A DNA stretch of 22,343 bases from Chara braunii. Its lineage: Eukaryota > Streptophyta > Charophyceae > Charales > Characeae. Below, in pieces: positions 7,937 to 16,956 of the stretch; the stretch's first letter is position 1, and every line of letters starts with the position of its first letter. The position numbers and the translations under genes were made by a program. Under the pieces are notes generated by a model, which saw only the letters and a list, made by a program, of their open reading frames with translations, was not told the origin of the DNA and ran no database searches. Location of the stretch: positions 874,578 to 896,920 of the forward strand of contig BFEA01000018.1 in assembly GCA_003427395.1 (NCBI GenBank). Direction: 5' to 3'.

Positions 7937-8060
7937 AGGGATGCCGGACCCGGTTTCCGGCTTTTATAATTCAAAAGCAGCGGTCGTATGAACCAGGACG
8001 GAGTGCCTGGATCATCCGACATTTGGCTGCCTGCGTTCTTAAAAAAAAAAAAAAAAAAAA
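7937..8060 (+). mobile_element. Retroelement 3' end with compensated hairpin and poly(A)
   Basis: GGGATG is followed by the hairpin CCGGACCCGGTTTCCGG (7944-7960). Relative to other copies, one stem pair is changed on both sides (T-A to C-G) while the loop CCCGGTT is kept. An A20 tail lies at 8041-8060. Hairpin II is not evident. This is probably the 3' terminus of the anonymous T/G-rich element upstream. Confidence 0.6.
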
Positions 8061-8250
8061 GTCTCCTGGTTGTTTGTTATTTTTCTTCAGATTCTCTAAT
8101 TCGTAACTTTTTTACTAGTAGACTAGTAGGAAAAAAAAAAAAAAAAAAGTAGGATATGGCTTAGAATTTTCTCAGAATTTCTTAGCAGAAGCCGGGTAAT
8201 GGCCGCAGTTACTTTTTGATTTATTCTTCCAATTGTGCGAAGTTTATCAT

Positions 8251-8310
8251 AAGGGATGCTGGGTGCAGTACCCAGCACGTGAAGCTCCCCACCAATAGAT
8301 TGGAGCAATT
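8251..8310 (+). repeat. Two-hairpin tail module without poly(A)
   Basis: Here hairpin I has a different, longer stem (GCTGGGT...ACCCAGC, 8258-8276). It is followed by hairpin II (GCTCC 8284-8288 with GGAGC 8302-8306). No poly(A) follows; the next sequence is T-rich. It may be a truncated or internal copy of the module. Confidence 0.55.
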
Positions 8311-8752
8311 TCCCTTTTTTTTTGTTAATATAAACAAGAAAAAGGCCGCAGCATCCATCTTGAAGAATTGAGTTTGAATCCTGTTGTGCTCTTTTTTTTT
8401 TCCTTTCTTTTTTCCCTTTCTGAGTAGCGATTTTAATTTTATGATTTTGAAACCCTAAAGGCAAAAAAAACACGCGCCCGCAAAGAAACCACATGCAAAC
8501 TCGAAATGAGCGATTTCGGTCCAAAAGTATCCGTTGGGCATTTTCTTTTTTTTTTGTTTTCCCCTCTGACACCACGGCCGACCCCTGTAAATATGACACC
8601 CGGTCTGACACGACGGCCGTCGGTACTTCCGTTGCCTTTTCGAACTCAGTGCGGTTTTCTTTGCCGAGGCGTGTTTTTTTTGGCCAATTCGATACTCAAA
8701 GGTGACATAAAACGTACTTACCCCTAATTTAATTCTTGGGGGAACTACGCAG
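8311..8752. other. Unclassified sequence with short homopolymers
   Basis: Short T and A runs and open frames on both strands are present, but nothing belongs to a recognisable gene. A 162-codon minus-strand frame (8611-8123) is low-complexity Lys/Phe-rich and crosses the tail module. Confidence 0.4.
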
Positions 8753-8913
8753 GAGTCACAAAAACGCGTTATGATTGCAGTACCCATACAGTTTTGCATT
8801 GCAGTTCGGGCAATGTATACAACCCAGCTTTCTGGCCAGGTGTAGGGTGCCCGAAGTGCAATTGCAAACTGTATCTTGCCCCATTCTGCAATTATAACTC
8901 GTTTTTGTGACTC
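8753..8913. mobile_element. 161-bp foldback MITE with arms of about 60 bp
   Basis: The left arm begins GAGTCACAAAAACG and the reverse complement of the right end begins the same. Matching continues through GTTAT, ATTGCAG, ATACAGTTT and CTTCGGGCA-like blocks, so almost the whole element folds on itself around a centre of about 35 bp. The Cys-rich minus-strand frame here is a by-product of the inverted repeat. Confidence 0.8.
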
Positions 8914-8915
8914 TG

Positions 8916-9003
8916 TTTTTTTTTTTTTTTTTTTTTTTTTTCACTTAAAAGAAGCTCCAATCTATTGGTGAGCTGCACCTGCTGGAGAACAGGTCTAGCA
9001 TCC
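8916..9003 (-). mobile_element. Retroelement 3' end, minus strand, with poly(A)
   Basis: On the minus strand this reads GGGATG, hairpin I (CTAGA...TCCAG, one mismatch), GCAGGTGCAGCT, hairpin II region with CACCAATAGAT and GGAGC, a 10-bp linker, and A26 (T at 8916-8941 on plus). The poly(A) abuts the foldback MITE at 8753-8913 with only one or two bases between. Confidence 0.65.
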
Positions 9004-9470
9004 CACTTATACGTCAGAGAGTCGGGATAAATAGGCGGACAGCATTGATTGGGCTGCTGGACGGCGATGATTGACCCACCCATCATCAACAGCAGTGAAC
9101 ACACACACACACACACACCAATTAGAGGAGGATCATGCGTGCACCGGAAACACACGTCCAGAGTACCGGCTTGGAGGTAGTATTAGGATGGCAGTTGCTT
9201 TATTAGGTTAAGGAGGGAGAAAAGAAAAGAGTGAAAAAAACAGAATCACATGCTGTGGACCAGTGCATATACCAGGCAGGACCTCATTGCCTGGGCTTCC
9301 AGGGGTGAGGTCCCACTTTCACAGATTCTTCACTTGTGGCAGTTGATCTCTGTGATCTGTCATCAGAAACAGAGAATCCGGGCAGGGCGGGAAGCCCCCA
9401 AGAGGATGCTCTTTTCATCAGCCTCTCAGTAATCAGCGGTATGTACTAGCCTATTCAGTCTCCCTCTCTC

Positions 9471-9522
<52 letters not shown>

Positions 9523-9887
9523 GTTTGCTGTGTCCTGGACATCAAACTGCAGAGACTGAGTTGCAGAATCTGGTGCTGGTTGGGGGCTCATACAGAGGCC
9601 ATAGATGGGAGGGAGGGGGAGGTGAGAGGGGGGGAGAGGGACTAGATTGAAAAAAAAAGAAAAATCAAGACATCCTCTCTGAAGTCTGGACCAGGCTGGA
9701 GAAAAATAATTTCCAAAAAAGAACCGCCGACACCCATGGGGAAATGACTATACATGTTAGCCGCCTCCCGATCAACATTATTGTGAATGCTTTCCATTAT
9801 CCTTCTCTTTTGTCCAAGTTTCTTTTCTTTCATTTGTTCCTTTTCCTTTTCCAGAAGTCTGAACCAGAGGGAAATTCAGATGTCCAC
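9004..9887. other. Unclassified sequence with microsatellites
   Basis: The stretch holds (AC)10 at 9099-9118 and an interrupted (CT)n tract at about 9460-9521. No coding region, RNA gene or TIR element was recognised. Confidence 0.5.
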
Positions 9888-9912
9888 TTTTTTTTTTTTT
9901 TACCACCTTCCT

Positions 9913-9963
<51 letters not shown>

Positions 9964-10120
9964 TTAAGGGTCAGGTTCAATGCACTTCTCACAGCACCCC
10001 CAGCAGCAAACAGCCGAGATCGCTGCAATGGTAGGAGGGAAGGGTGGTGTGTACAATGGGCAGGGAAAAAGAACAAACAAACAAACAAACAAACAAACAA
10101 AGGGCAGGGACGTAGTCAGC
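9888..10120 (-). pseudogene. Polyadenylated retrocopy of the 18S rRNA 3' end
   Basis: Read on the minus strand from 10120, the sequence has GACTACGTCCCTGCCC, then TTGTACACACC, CCCTCCTACC, a short variable part, GAGAAGTGCATTGAACC, ATCATTTAGAGGAAGGAG, AAGTCGTAACAAGG, TTTCCGTAGGTGAACC and GGAAGG. This is the universal 3' terminus of nuclear 18S rRNA, and it is followed directly by A14 (T at 9888-9901). It differs from a functional gene by a shortened variable loop, a 9-10 nt insertion after the TTGAACC block, several substitutions, and a 44-bp gain inside the CCCTGCCC site. The poly(A) at the rRNA 3' end marks a reverse-transcribed copy, so it is not part of an rDNA unit. Confidence 0.85.
10053..10109 (+). 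mobile_element. (CAAA)n tail insertion inside the 18S fragment, with TSD
   Basis: ACAATGGGCAGGG (10053-10065) and ACAAAGGGCAGGG (10097-10109) are 13-bp direct repeats with one mismatch. They enclose 31 bp of AAAAAGAA(CAAA)n. In an intact 18S gene this site occurs once, so the repeat is a real duplication and the insert is a minimal A-rich retroelement tail. Confidence 0.75.
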
Positions 10121-10128
10121 ATGACGCT

Positions 10129-10192
10129 GTGCTGTTTCTTTTGTGTTCTGTCCTCGACCCGTGCTGTTTCTGTTGTGTTCTGTCCTCGACCC
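10129..10192. repeat. 32-bp tandem duplication
   Basis: Units at 10129-10160 and 10161-10192 begin GTGCTGTTTCT and end CCTCGACCC, with one difference. They lie just outside the recognisable 18S part. Confidence 0.85.
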
Positions 10193-10332
10193 GTCGGTGG
10201 CAGGACTGATCTGGTTCTTCCTGCAGGATAGGCCCGTTGAAGGCGTGTGGGGTGGGCTTGGCTATTCTTGCCTATTTTAGTATTTTCGTTTTTTTTTTTT
10301 TTTTTAGAAATAAAAAGAACCTGCCCCTGCGC

Positions 10333-10377
10333 AAAAGAGTGGTCTTCAAAAAAAAAAAAAAAAAAGAGTGGGCTCTT
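10333..10377 (+). mobile_element. Tail-only poly(A) insertion with near-perfect TSD
   Basis: AAAAGAGTGGTCTT (10333-10346) is repeated as AAAAGAGTGGGCTCTT (10362-10377). Between the copies are one C and about A14. The duplication starts with AAAA, as expected for the TT/AAAA cleavage preference of L1-type endonucleases. Confidence 0.7.
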
Positions 10378-10397
10378 GCCGGAGGATGAGGTTCCCC

Positions 10398-10511
10398 AGG
10401 TTTCCACCCGATGCAGCTCCCCACCAGTAGAATGCTCAACCTGCTTTCTAGCAGGTGCAGCTCCCCACCAGCAGAACAGAGGGGAGGGCAAAAAAAAAAA
10501 AAAAAAAAAAA
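10398..10511 (+). mobile_element. Retroelement 3' end with duplicated tail motif and poly(A)
   Basis: The motif GCAGCTCCCCACCAGYAGAA occurs twice, at about 10411 and 10457. A small hairpin CTGCT-TTCT-AGCAG (10441-10454) precedes the second. A22 follows at 10490-10511. It belongs to the same tail family as 1395-1552. Its poly(A) abuts the likely 5' end of LINE-1. Confidence 0.6.
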
Positions 10512-10595
10512 CTAGTAAGGCCGCGGTCAAGTTTTGAGTTCTTTGCGAATTCTTTTCGGATTTCGAAAACGGGGCCGGAGAATTCCAGAGAGGGA

Positions 10596-10631
10596 GGAGC
10601 GCTAGGACCGGGCGGGTAGCGGTAGCGCTCC
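10596..10631. repeat. Inverted repeat in the LINE-1 leader
   Basis: GGAGCGCTA (10596-10604) pairs exactly with TAGCGCTCC (10623-10631) around an 18-nt GC-rich loop. It lies in the putative 5' UTR or internal promoter region, and its role is unknown. Confidence 0.7.
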
Positions 10632-10716
10632 GGTCGCTAGCGTCGCCGCGCGAAAAATTCGTGCTTCGCACAGCGCTGCCTGACCGTCACCCCCGCCATC
10701 GCGACGGGGAACGGAG

Positions 10717-13542
10717 ATGCATTGACGCGTTCACCCCATATCGTGAGTGAAGGGGAGTGCCCCCAAGCTGCCAGACAGTCCGGACAAGTGTGGATAGGGT
10801 AGGACGAAGAAGGAGGTCTTCGGACATAGCCAGAGAAGGAACGACGCACAGGAAGAGTCAACGAAGGAAGCCCGGCAGATAGGGCCCACATCATCAAATA
10901 TGTGGACACGAAGAGAAAATCCCGATCAGGGCAGACATCGAGCAACAAACCTCCCGAATCCAAGGGGAATAGCGGATATAGTGAAAGAATCAATGGTGAA
11001 GTGCTATGACGATGGATTATGTCCGGAGGACCTAGACTTCGGGGAAGACTTAGTGGTGGAGGATGAGGAAGGAAGGAGGTTCGTAGTCAACGAGGAAGTT
11101 GACGAAATCAAGGAAGTACGGCTAAAGGAACGTACGGTAATCCTAGTGTTCCAAGACGAAGCGAGACAATTACAGCGGAAGGTCAAAGAAGACCTAATAA
11201 GAGCTTATGAAGATGGCTGGATGGGTCCCAGGCTATTCAATCCAGATGTCAGCAGAGGAAGGATTAGCTTTGAAGGAGCGAGCGTAGCATCCTACATTGC
11301 GAAGGCAAAGGAGGTGGCAGAGTGGTTAATAAACCAGGGAGAGATGAAATTAAAATTGGGAGGAGAGGAATATGTATCCCTATGCAAACCTTGGATGATG
11401 CGGAACGAACTAAAGGAGCTACGATTGCAAGAAGCAGAGGCAAAATTCTGGATAACAGCACTTCGAGTATCACTGGTCCACAGGATGCTTACTATTACTT
11501 GAGAAGCGCAGTGAGAAACATGTTTGGCGAAGTGTTGGTGATGCATCCTCCGGAGCGAGACAGAACCCGTCCGAAACTTATGAACGTAAAGATGGAGATG
11601 GATTCAGCCACACGCTTCACAGTTGAAGAGGAGTTGACGATTGTGGCTCCGAAAGGCGAAAGGTGGAAGGTCGATGTTGTGTCCCCGTACACAGATTGGT
11701 GTAAAAACTGCAAATGGTATTTTCATACCGAAGAGAGGTGCCCCAGAAATTTCCAAAACGGTTCAAAGGCGGGACAAGGCGGGTGAAGACAAGGGTGCCA
11801 CAACGCGAGATTCCAACAGTACCTGCGAAGTCAACGGCGAACGGCGGATCAAAGAGGAAGAGCGACAGAATCGAATCAGAGAGAGGCTCACCCACAAGCG
11901 CAAAGTCAAAGTCAAGGTACTCCAAGACAAGTAGAGCAACACAGCCAAGTAAGAAGGGAGCTAAGTGAGAGAAGGGAAACTATACCCCCAGCCAGAACTC
12001 CCTCCATGGAGAAATCAGAGTGCGACGGCGCAACGATGGAGGAGGGAAGAAACAGGCCCCTCCTGGATGCCACCATGGCTTGAAAGAGAAGAATGGTCAG
12101 GGATTAGGCTGGACAGACAAGAAGACAACCTCAACATGCACATACTCATGCAGAGAGAGCAAGCCTATTGGGACCAGAGTGTCCCGTTCCGGCAAAGTGA
12201 CGGGCATCGGCCGCTGGAAGGTGGCTATCAACAGGGGTGGAGGGAGAACGATAACCATTATGACCCCTACCACATAGACAGACACCAACTGCACCAGATG
12301 GGACAGCAACCAGTTTATCCACTGCGTCACTATCCGGAGGGAGCAGTGGATTGGAGGCACCTTGGATTACAAGCAGCGTGCAGAGAAAGGGGGATGCCGG
12401 AACCCAGCTTCCTCTCGGATAGAAGAAGTAACAGATAGGGGACAAGTGGTATGAGCATGAGGAGAAGGGGCAGAGCGTGGAGAAGATGGGGGAAAGATGA
12501 CACAGGTGAAGTAGGAAGGAGAGAATAGAGTGGGGACTGGAGAAGGAGGGAGGGAGATCAGAGGAGAGGGATGGGCTGCTCTAGGATAGAAGAAGCAGAG
12601 GGATTGGACACAGGAGGGAATATGGAGGGAAGACCACCGACAGAGGAAGGAAAATGCTGGAGCCGCCCAGGAACAAAATTGGAAGAAAAGGGTCAGTTGG
12701 AGATGTCAAAATCGCAGGCTTCCTCAGCCTCAAGGGTGAGATGGGGAAGCGGATGGATGGAAGAAAGATCATCAATGGGGGGAAAAGGACCCTCGGAATG
12801 GGGGGATGAAGAGGAAGGCTCACAGAAGAACTCAACGAACTCAGATACACTCGAACCAAGCACAACAGGTCAGGACAGGGTGAACCGAAGAGTGGCTACA
12901 ACAAGGAGAGGACAGGTAGAGATTGCAAAAAGAAGACTGGTCCCGCTGCTCTGCACCATGGCAAAAGATGGCATGTATTTTCTGGCTCTGGAAGTCACAG
13001 ATGGCAGGACAGTTGTCCCATCTCTTGAGATGGACAGAACTCCAACACCGGTACTTATCATGGAGGACACAAAGAGGATGTACGGGGCCTCGGTCCCAAT
13101 GCGCCTAATCCCAAAGTCAACAATGATCGGCGTCTTCAGTGACACGCCAGATGGCTACCAGAAGCTGTATTTTCCACTGATAGATGCTCGAATACCACAT
13201 GAGATCGCAAAAAGACTTACCCAAGCAGGAATACGCTGGACCCGGATGGAGGCCATCAGCGAGGCGAACCTATCACAACTGGAAGCGATCAAGGTGATCT
13301 CAGGAGTTTCAACAGCAATCATGTTGAACCTGAGCTCAAAATTGCCAGAAGACGAAGGGTCGATCTCAAACTTCATGCGGAAAAGCCTGACGGCAGAATG
13401 GATAGAAGGTTCACAGACAAGCGGTTCAAGGTGCAGTTCAAGAGGTAGTTCAAGAAGTAAGATGAGAACGTCCTCCCAATCTGCACAGGGAGATGCTGAT
13501 CAGCGTCAGCAACAAGAGCAGGTACAGACACTCCGAATCTAG
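10717..13542 (+). pseudogene. LINE-1 ORF1, gag-like RNA-binding protein (broken)
   Basis: ORF1 proteins of such LINEs coat the element RNA. The first uninterrupted ATG is at 10900. The same frame is coding-like from the ATG at 10717, interrupted by TGA, TGA and TAG at 10723, 10744 and 10795. The frame changes at about 11465-11495. The region before the knuckle (FWITALRV ... MFGEVLVMHPP ... KLMNVKMEMD) has the layout of plant LINE gag domains of the DUF4283 type, which is inference. A CCHC knuckle (C-x2-C-x4-H-x4-C, CP after it) lies at 11700-11741. A basic Ser/Lys-rich part follows in another frame to 11968. The frame from 11965 to 13542 carries TAG at 12436 and near 12525. Its last 200 codons form an unrecognised domain ending in a Ser/Gln-rich tail. 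About 940 codons overall is long for ORF1. Confidence 0.75.
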
Positions 13543-13582
13543 GATCAGTTAACGAAATTGGTACGAAGGGACGGATAAAGCA

Positions 13583-14380
13583 AATGTGGCAACATAGAAC
13601 GTTAGGGGATATGGGGACACCACAGACAAATGGAAGAGGAGGAGAGTAAAGACGTGGGTGCACGACAGGGGGGTTAACGTGCTGATGATGCAAGAGACAA
13701 AGTTGAATGAGGAAAAGTTGGAGGCACTGGGATCATGGTGGGAAGACCCACAGATATGGGCACCAACACAGGGGACAAAGGGAGGGGTGGGAATTCTGCT
13801 ACACAGAGATTTGCAAGTCAGGTTACTAGATTCTGAAGCGGGCATCTGGGGGAAGTGGGCGTGGATGAGAATTGAAGTAGGTACAGAGGAATGGCTCCTG
13901 ATGACGGTATACGCACCAACACAAGTAAGGGATAAAACTACCTTTTTAAAAAATCTAATCAGAAACATTCCAAAGGTAGACAAGGTAATAATGGCAAGAG
14001 ACTGGAATGTAGCGCTTGATGAGGCACTCAAACCAGATTCACGGTATGCAAATCGGAGCGATGTCTGAGCCATGTTGGACCTGGCGGAAGAGCTAAAATT
14101 AGTGGATCCCTTTCGGATCCTGACCCCAAACGAGCCAGGCTACACATGGACGTACCACGTACGCAGAGACAGAGGTATTGTCACAAGACGGCGGTTTGAC
14201 TACTTCTTGGTAAACGAAGAAGTGCTGGAACAGGTCACATCGGTCCAGCAGATCTGTCACCCAATGTCGGACCATAAACCAGTGTTAGCGAAGATCAGAC
14301 TGCAGGGCAGAATAGAAAGAGGAAAGGGGTTCTTTAGACTAAATTCACAGAATTTGGAGGACCCAAGTTTGCTGGAATAG
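13583..14380 (+). pseudogene. LINE-1 ORF2, APE-type endonuclease domain (broken)
   Basis: This domain nicks target DNA to start target-primed reverse transcription. Visible motifs in one frame are NVRG (from 13598), QETK with the metal-binding Glu at 13694, GGVGILL, VYAP, RDWN (13997-14008, in place of the usual GDxN), TWT, RRRFDYFLV, and SDH (14267-14275) with the catalytic His. The frame is cut by TAG at 13595, where family members have the Trp of TWNVRG, by TGA at 14066 and by TAG at 14378. The Gly-to-Arg change in GDxN probably weakens or abolishes activity. No good ATG precedes NVRG, so the true ORF2 start near 13583 is uncertain. Confidence 0.85.
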
Positions 14381-14992
14381 ATGGACAGACATATGACGCA
14401 ATGAGAATCAGCTAGACACCACTTTAATCCGGCAGCAGAGTGGATAGATAGTGGGATGAACATTGCCTCTAAAGTAATGGAGGTAAGTTCAAGGATACTG
14501 GTAAGGAAAATAAACAGACAAGAAGCAGAGTGCAGGAGAAGAGTGGAGGAGACAGACGAAAGAATGGAGGGGCACCCATCTCAGTCTTGGCATGGGCGGT
14601 AGAGAGGGAGAAAAGAGTAGTTGAATGGGATGTGCTGCAAACAAAGAAGGAACAGAGATGGAAGGCGGTATTGGAAGAGAAAGGCATAGTGATGCACAAC
14701 AAGATGACAAAAGAAACCTTCAAGAAGCTGCAACCAAGAAGAGCACTTCAATAGATGGCGGAGTTAAAACACCCACACGATGCTACAGCCCCACGGGCGG
14801 CAACAGCAGCAGGCATGTTAGACTACGCGAGGGTCTACTACCAAGACATCTTGACAACTAGGAGACCGCAAGACGACGTCAATACCGACCTCACGTTGGA
14901 ATCAGAAATGTGGGACAACACAGCGGTTAGGCTATCTACTACGGCCAGACTAGACTCGGAGAGACCGGTAACGTTAGAAGTCGGAATCAGAA
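14381..14992 (+). pseudogene. LINE-1 ORF2, linker between endonuclease and RT
   Basis: The coding signal continues with stops and frame changes. The first frame runs from 14381 to about 14580 (TGA at 14402). A shift then leads to a second frame containing a basic, Glu/Lys/Trp-rich helical part (14590-14751), TAG at 14752, and an open part to 15015. Charge pattern and position fit the linker preceding the RT fingers in L1-type ORF2. It ends in the 85-bp duplication that throws the next part into another frame. Confidence 0.65.
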
Positions 14993-15067
14993 ATGTGGGA
15001 CAGCACAACGGTTAGGCTATCTACTACGGCCAGACTAGACTCGGAGAGACCGGTAACGTTAGAAGAA
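14898..15067 (+). repeat. 85-bp tandem duplication inside ORF2
   Basis: Units at 14898-14982 and 14983-15067 start GGAATCAGAAATGTGGGACA and are nearly identical (two transitions noticed). Because 85 is not a multiple of three, the duplication shifts the frame. It explains why the frame before it (ending 15015) and the RT frame after it (from 14993) encode the same VRLSTTARLDSERPVTLE peptide twice. Confidence 0.92.
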
Positions 15068-16540
15068 ACTACGGAAACATTGCGGTTTATGGCAAAAGGG
15101 AAGTCGCCAGGGAGAGATGGACTCACAGTGGAATTCTATGTCAAGAACTGGCCAACCATGAGACCCGCGCTCGTGAGGGTATATAATGAGGTATTAACAA
15201 GAGCCTCAGGAGGAAGGTTGGGGGAAGCAATGACCCATGGTGTCATCACAATGCTATTAAAGAAGGGGGACAAGGCGGACGTGAAAAACTGGAAACCGAT
15301 ATCGCTACTCAACGTGTCATACAAGGTGCTAGCAAAAACGCTGACGAGAAGACTAGCCAGGTACCTACCGGGCTTGGTCCAAGGTGATCAAGGAGCGTTC
15401 GTGCACGAGAGGTCAATCTTCAATAATACAGTGACCGCTATTGAGGTGCTTGAAGTGGTGCAATCCGAAAACATGGATGTAGCAATACTCTTGCTAGACC
15501 TAGAGAAGGCCTACGACAAGGTGGGGTGGACCTTTGTACTTACGACACTGCGACATATGGGTTTTGGGGGAGGATTCTGCAAATGGGTGATCGCAATGTA
15601 CACCTCTATGGCGTTAGTAGCAGTTAATGGTCACCTTTCCCGCCCTTTCAAGCTAACAAGGTCCCTGAGGCAAGGCTGCCCACTCGCTCCACCACTGTTC
15701 GTACTACAAATGGAGGTCCTACTTAACAAGATCCGAAGGCATCCGGATATCAGAGGCCTGCATCTTCGGAAAAACGCCACATGCACAGTAAAGGCTCTCG
15801 CAAACGACTTGTTCGTAGTCTGTGAGAATTCAGAAACCTCGTTGGCTTTGTTAAAAGAGACGATGGCGGAATACTCGACACTGTCGGAGGCATCAGTTAA
15901 CTGGCCCAAATCAACGTACCTACTGCCAAAGGAGTTTGAACTGCAAGTGGAATGGGGGATGCAGAGGGTAGAGGAAGGAGAGGAGGAAAGATTTTTGGGC
16001 GTACTAATCAGTCTAGAAATACAGGAAACGACACAAGGGACACTACTGCAGCACATAATCGCAGTAAGACTGAACCTTTGGGGGCACGCGTGGCACCTGT
16101 CCATCATGGGTAGAGCCTTACTGGTGAATATGTTACTCCTGTCCATTGTGTGGTTTGTAAGCCAAGTAAGAGAGGTAGCCGAGAGTGTCGTGACTGCCAT
16201 TCGTAGACTGATTGCACGATTCCTGTGGAAACCGACAACAAAACAATCTGAAGGTTTCCTGACCAAAATGCCTTGGGAAACCCTGACCTTCCCCAGAGAA
16301 CAAGGGGGACTAGGGCTGATAGGTCCAGCATCAAGGAACCAAGTGCAACTGCGCACATGGGTGTGCAGAGTTGCAATCTCAAATCCGAAGAAACACTGGA
16401 TTATACTTGCAGAAAGAATCTTAATGAAAAATTGGAGGCTAAGTCGGTCAGAAGACGTCTGGGCCTGCTTTTTCATACCTTCCTTTTGTAAGAAGAAACA
16501 AACCTCAACCTTCTGGAATGCTATCTGTAGGGTTTGCTGA
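14993..16540 (+). pseudogene. LINE-1 ORF2, reverse transcriptase domain (open, active site mutated)
   Basis: This 515-codon open segment carries the RT. Motifs in order are GKSPGRDGLTVEFY, NWKPISLLNVSYKVLAK, DQGAFVHERSI, motif A LDLEKAYDKV (first catalytic Asp at 15497), motif B RQGCPLAPPLF, motif C ALANDL (15794-15811), motif D ASVNWPKS, and the FLGV thumb signal. L1/Tx1 elements have YADD in motif C. Here the tetrad is LAND, so the Tyr and the first of the two Asp are lost (Asp to Asn at 15803). This should abolish polymerase activity. The listed start is not a true start, because the frame is entered through the upstream duplication. It ends at a TGA created by the nested insertion. Confidence 0.92.
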
Positions 16541-16924
16541 GGGTGGAAGGCATTCCAGTGGTGAACCGGGGGGGGCTGCAAGGTGGCGAAAAGAGATCAG
16601 CTAAGGTTGACGTTGGGTAGGTTGGTTTTGTCTCTGAGGTACAGTGTTCTGGTGCAGGGAGGGCTAGGAGTTGTTCTAGGATTAGGAGGCCAGAATAGCT
16701 GATATAGCATAATCTTTTATATTTTTTCATATATTTGAATCTAGCATCATTATCTGTGGTATCATCAGTATCATCAGGGTCATCATCATAACTATTTGAG
16801 GGACGCTGAGCCCGGTTCTCAACAGTTTTCGGTTTGATCACTCCGGGTAGATTGTGAGGACCCCGGCCTCAATCTGATTATTGGTAATAGCCGTAATATC
16901 AAGCCTTGGGCACGGGGCCCGGTT

Positions 16925-16955
<31 letters not shown>

Positions 16956-16956
16956 G
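16527..16956 (+). mobile_element. Nested poly(A) retroelement inside ORF2
   Basis: ORF2 coding stops at about 16527 and resumes at 16957, directly after an A27 run (16929-16955). The 430 bp between are noncoding. They contain a TCATCA-rich stretch, then the tail module GGGACG plus hairpin CTGAG-CCCGGTT-CTCAA (16806-16822), and finish GGGCCCGGTTAATT before the A-run. A diverged direct repeat (GGAAGGCATTCCAG near 16547; GGAAGCACCCCCCAG near 16963) may be the TSD. It is in the same orientation as its host and later in age. Confidence 0.75.

Noticed and set aside
8756-8944. Cys-rich minus-strand ORF as a small zinc protein
   Set aside because: The spaced Cys come from the inverted arms of the foldback element, and the N-terminal Lys run is translated poly(A).
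9964-10671. 235-codon minus-strand ORF
   Set aside because: It crosses the 18S fragment, two homopolymers translated as Phe or Lys runs, and a retroelement tail. There is no single gene here.
13595-14754. Repeated in-frame TAG/TGA in ORF2 as evidence of a reassigned genetic code or programmed readthrough
   Set aside because: Both TAG, TGA and TAA occur, together with frameshifts and mutated catalytic residues. LINE-2 ORF1 in the same window uses normal codons for 830 codons. Decay explains it better.
14378-14757. Stop-start overlaps TAGATG at 14378 and 14752 as termination-reinitiation signals
   Set aside because: They fall inside the endonuclease/linker coding region, not at the ORF1/ORF2 junction, so they are most likely chance products of CAG-to-TAG changes.
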